Part shown: positions 6,158 through 7,942 of the stretch, one piece after another
Layout: every line of letters begins with the position of its first letter
Numbering within the stretch: position 1 is the first letter of the stretch
DNA from: DATNNN01 sp035601815
GTDB lineage: Bacteria; Pseudomonadota; Alphaproteobacteria; Rhizobiales; Xanthobacteraceae
Direction: 5' to 3'
NCBI GenBank assembly: GCA_035601815.1
Contig: DATNNN010000261.1
Coordinates: 1-7,942, forward strand
Length of the DNA: 7,942 nucleotides
The notes under the pieces: generated by a model
Told to the model about the DNA's origin: nothing
The model's database searches: none
The model's input: only the letters and a program-made list of their open reading frames with translations
Program-made: the position numbers and the translations under genes

Positions 6158-7237
6158 ATGGCCGACGCATCGGGCAAGCTCACCGCCGATCCCGTGCGCG
6201 ATCGCGCGACACTCGTCTGTCCCTGCTGCGGCGCCGGGCTCGCGCTGAAGGGCGCGAACGGCACCCAGCGCTTGGAGGCTACCGACGCCGGCCGGCCGAT
6301 ACCGGCCGCCGCCGGCACCATGTTCATCGACCCCCATGCCCACATGATCTCGCGCACCACCGACGACTACGAAGCCATGGCGCGCGCCGGCGTCGTCGCC
6401 GTGATCGAGCCCGCGTTTTGGATCGGCCAGCCGCGCACCAACATCGGCAGCTACGTGGACTATCTCTCCACCATCATCGGCTTCGAGAAGTTCCGTGCCG
6501 GCCAGTTCGGCGTGCGCCACTATTGCTGCGTCGGGCTGAACTCCAAGGAAGCGAACAACGAGGCGCTCGCCGCGGCGGTGATGGAGATGCTGCCGCACTT
6601 CGCGGTGAAGGAGGGCGTGGTCGCCATCGGCGAGATCGGCTACGACGAGCAGACGGCGCTCGAGGACAAATATTTGCGGCTGCAGATCGAGCTCGCGAAA
6701 GAGCTCGAATTGCCGATCATGATTCACACGCCGCACCGCGACAAGAAACGCGGCACCACGCGCACCATGGACGTGCTCGTCGAGCACGGCTTCGATCCGC
6801 GCCGCTGCGTAATCGATCACAATACCGAGGAAACGGTGCAGGAGACGCTCGACCGCGGCTTCTTCGCGGGCTTCTCCATTTACCCCGGCACCAAGATGGG
6901 CAACGAGCGCATGACCGAAATCGTGCGCCACTACGGGCCCGAGCGGATCATCGTGGACTCCGCCTGCGACTGGGGCGTTTCGGATTCCCTCGGCGTGCCG
7001 AAGACCGCGGCGCTCATGGCCGAGCGCGGCATCGCGTCGGCGGCGATCCGCGCCGTCACCTACGATAACGCGCTTGCCGTCTATGGCCTTTCCGGTGCGA
7101 TGAAGGAGGGCGACTGGCTCGATCCCGCGCCCATCGACCAGCGCAACCTGTTCGAGGGGAACAGCGTGCTGCGCGGCGGCCAGACGCCGCGCATCGAGGA
7201 GCCGCGCCGCGCCATGGGCGACCTGCGGATCTCCTGA
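6158..7237 (+). CDS. eboB: EboB, TatD-family metal-dependent hydrolase with N-terminal extension
   Basis: A 359-residue TIM-barrel hydrolase of the TatD/amidohydrolase type. Probable metal ligands are H60 and H62 (FIDPHAHM), E159 (IGEIGYDE), H190 (MIHTPH), H221 (IDHNTEE) and D267 (VDSACDWG). SRTTDDYEAM (65-74) and the C-terminal LFEGNSVLRGG (331-341) are hallmarks I associate with EboB rather than with DNase-like TatD. The protein begins with about 54 residues before the barrel, including CPCCG at 21-25. An internal Met at 55 is where shorter homologues would begin, but the only strong ribosome binding site (GGGAGGATC, 7 bases from ATG 6158) serves the long form. No signal peptide is present, so it is cytoplasmic. 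It follows the cytochrome gene by 15 bases and precedes idi by 5, consistent with one operon. The substrate of EboB is unknown. Confidence 0.87.
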   Translation: MADASGKLTADPVRDRATLVCPCCGAGLALKGANGTQRLEATDAGRPIPAAAGTMFIDPHAHMISRTTDDYEAMARAGVVAVIEPAFWIGQPRTNIGSYVDYLSTIIGFEKFRAGQFGVRHYCCVGLNSKEANNEALAAAVMEMLPHFAVKEGVVAIGEIGYDEQTALEDKYLRLQIELAKELELPIMIHTPHRDKKRGTTRTMDVLVEHGFDPRRCVIDHNTEETVQETLDRGFFAGFSIYPGTKMGNERMTEIVRHYGPERIIVDSACDWGVSDSLGVPKTAALMAERGIASAAIRAVTYDNALAVYGLSGAMKEGDWLDPAPIDQRNLFEGNSVLRGGQTPRIEEPRRAMGDLRIS

Positions 7238-7242
7238 CCGGC

Positions 7243-7815
7243 ATGACCGAGCGCGCGGGGCGGGCCGATACCTCGGCGGATGAGGTGATCCTGGTGGACG
7301 CGAACGATGTCGCGACCGGCACCATGGGCAAGCTCGAAGCCCATCGCCTCGGCCGGCGGCATCGCGCGCTGTCCGTGATCATTCGCGACAGCAGCGGGCG
7401 GCTCCTGCTGCAGCGTAGAGCCGAGACGAAATATCACTCCGGTGGATTGTGGACCAACACCTGCTGCAGCCACCCGCGGCCAGGGGAAGGCATCGTCGAC
7501 GCCGCAGCACGTCGGTTGACCGAAGAAATGGGGATCGCCTGCCCACTCACCTTCTTGTTCTCAACTCATTATCGCGCGGCGGTGTCGAACGGTCTGATCG
7601 AGGACGAGATAGTCCACGTCTTCCGCGGTCGCTTCGACGGCACGCCCGTACCCGATCCGGCGGAGGCGTCAGCGTGGCGATGGGAGCATCCGCGCGAGGT
7701 CGAACGCCAACTCGCCAACCGGCCACAGGATTATACGGTCTGGTTCCAGCAGTTCCGGCGTGAGTTCTGGGCTGAGTTGACCGAGTTAACCACCCGTCCT
7801 GCAACAGAGTGGTGA
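7243..7815 (+). CDS. idi: Isopentenyl-diphosphate delta-isomerase, type I
   Basis: A 190-residue Nudix-fold enzyme that interconverts IPP and DMAPP in the cytoplasm, the step that balances the two C5 units used to build prenyl diphosphates. LEAHRLGRRHRALS (31-44) supplies metal ligands H34 and H40. WTNTCCSHP (70-78) contains the catalytic Cys (C75 by alignment to E. coli C67) and H77. IEDEI (119-123) provides E120 and E122, the latter the expected catalytic Glu. The modified Nudix stretch lies at 79-98. Length fits the bacterial type I enzyme of about 180 residues. The ATG is only 5 bases after the eboB stop with no strong ribosome binding site, so translation is probably coupled. Its presence beside a prenyltransferase-containing ebo set suggests it serves prenyl-donor supply; alternatively it is a general isoprenoid gene in a convenient position. 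All catalytic residues appear intact. Confidence 0.93.
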   Translation: MTERAGRADTSADEVILVDANDVATGTMGKLEAHRLGRRHRALSVIIRDSSGRLLLQRRAETKYHSGGLWTNTCCSHPRPGEGIVDAAARRLTEEMGIACPLTFLFSTHYRAAVSNGLIEDEIVHVFRGRFDGTPVPDPAEASAWRWEHPREVERQLANRPQDYTVWFQQFRREFWAELTELTTRPATEW

Positions 7816-7861
7816 GGAACGTCTTATTTGTCGGATTTTTCCGGCTGTTCCGGCGAGTTAG

Positions 7862-7910
7862 TCTCGTTCATAACGGCCTGGTTGAAGGTTCGAGCCCTGC
7901 CGGGCCCACC
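7862..7910 (+). pseudogene. 3' half of a CAU-anticodon tRNA, 5' half missing
   Basis: The stretch has exact tRNA geometry from the anticodon arm onward: 5-base stem side (7862-7866), 7-base loop TTCATAA with CAT at 7869-7871, 5-base stem side (7874-7878), 5-base variable loop (7879-7883), T-stem GAAGG, T-loop TTCGAGC (7889-7895), T-stem CCTGC with one A-G mismatch, acceptor CGGGCCC (7901-7907), discriminator A and CC. The terminal A of CCA is replaced by C. No D-arm or matching 5' acceptor strand (GGGCCCG) lies upstream, and the anticodon stem has two mismatches. This looks like a duplicated tRNA 3' end, as left at attachment sites of integrated elements. It is followed by six Ts (7913-7918), which could help end idi transcription. 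CAU anticodon tRNAs read Met or, when modified, Ile; which one cannot be decided. Confidence 0.5.
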
Positions 7911-7942
7911 CCTTTTTTCAACGGTGACCGATGCGTAGCGCG

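Noticed and set aside
6080..6931. 283-codon minus-strand frame opposite eboB
   Set aside because: Antisense shadow of eboB, whose metal-binding motifs are on the plus strand.
7836..7856. Intrinsic terminator after idi from the CCGG repeats
   Set aside because: The possible stems are only 4 bp and there is no following T-run at this point; the T-run at 7913 follows the tRNA-like half instead.
7816..7910. A complete functional tRNA gene at the window end
   Set aside because: No D-arm or 5' acceptor strand pairs with CGGGCCC, the anticodon stem is mismatched and CCA is altered, so only a 3' half is supported.

Overview
The window looks like a chromosomal segment of a high-GC alphaproteobacterium, probably of the Hyphomicrobiales. 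This is inferred from GC-rich coding sequence, strong GGGAGG ribosome binding sites and the protein families present; no rRNA or other decisive marker is visible. Its core is an ebo-type gene set: eboA, eboB, eboC and eboF, named for the eustigmatophyte/bacterial operon also known from cyanobacteria and pseudomonads. These genes are split into two divergent blocks and interleaved with a periplasmic quinoprotein dehydrogenase, a c-type cytochrome and an isopentenyl-diphosphate isomerase.

Layout. Bases 1-264 (minus) hold the N-terminal part of a DoxX-like membrane protein that runs off the left edge. Bases 265-863 are visibly less GC-rich and contain no convincing intact gene, only a 47-codon startless open frame and an inverted repeat at 713-742. 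Bases 864-2410 (minus) carry eboC, a UbiA-family prenyltransferase, and then eboA, joined by a TGATG stop/start overlap. Bases 2411-2593 are the divergent promoter region. The plus strand then carries eboF (alkaline phosphatase/phosphodiesterase superfamily, ends 3967), an exported PQQ-type glucose/sorbosone dehydrogenase (4115-5539), a clear intrinsic terminator (5553-5584), an exported cytochrome c resembling cytochrome cL (5672-6142), eboB (TatD-like hydrolase, 6158-7237) and idi (7243-7815). The last ~80 bases contain a well-formed 3' half of a CAU-anticodon tRNA without its 5' half, a possible integration scar.

How they may work together (inference). Idi supplies DMAPP/IPP balance and EboC probably transfers an isoprenoid chain. 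EboA, EboB and EboF are the accompanying Ebo proteins, which in cyanobacteria have been linked to moving a scytonemin precursor to the periplasm. The dehydrogenase would oxidise a substrate in the periplasm and pass electrons to the neighbouring cytochrome. The usual companions EboD (dehydroquinate-synthase-like) and EboE (TIM-barrel isomerase-like) are not in this window, so the set is either reduced, completed elsewhere, or cut by the window edges. The coupling of ebo genes to a quinoprotein/cytochrome pair is the most interesting feature here.
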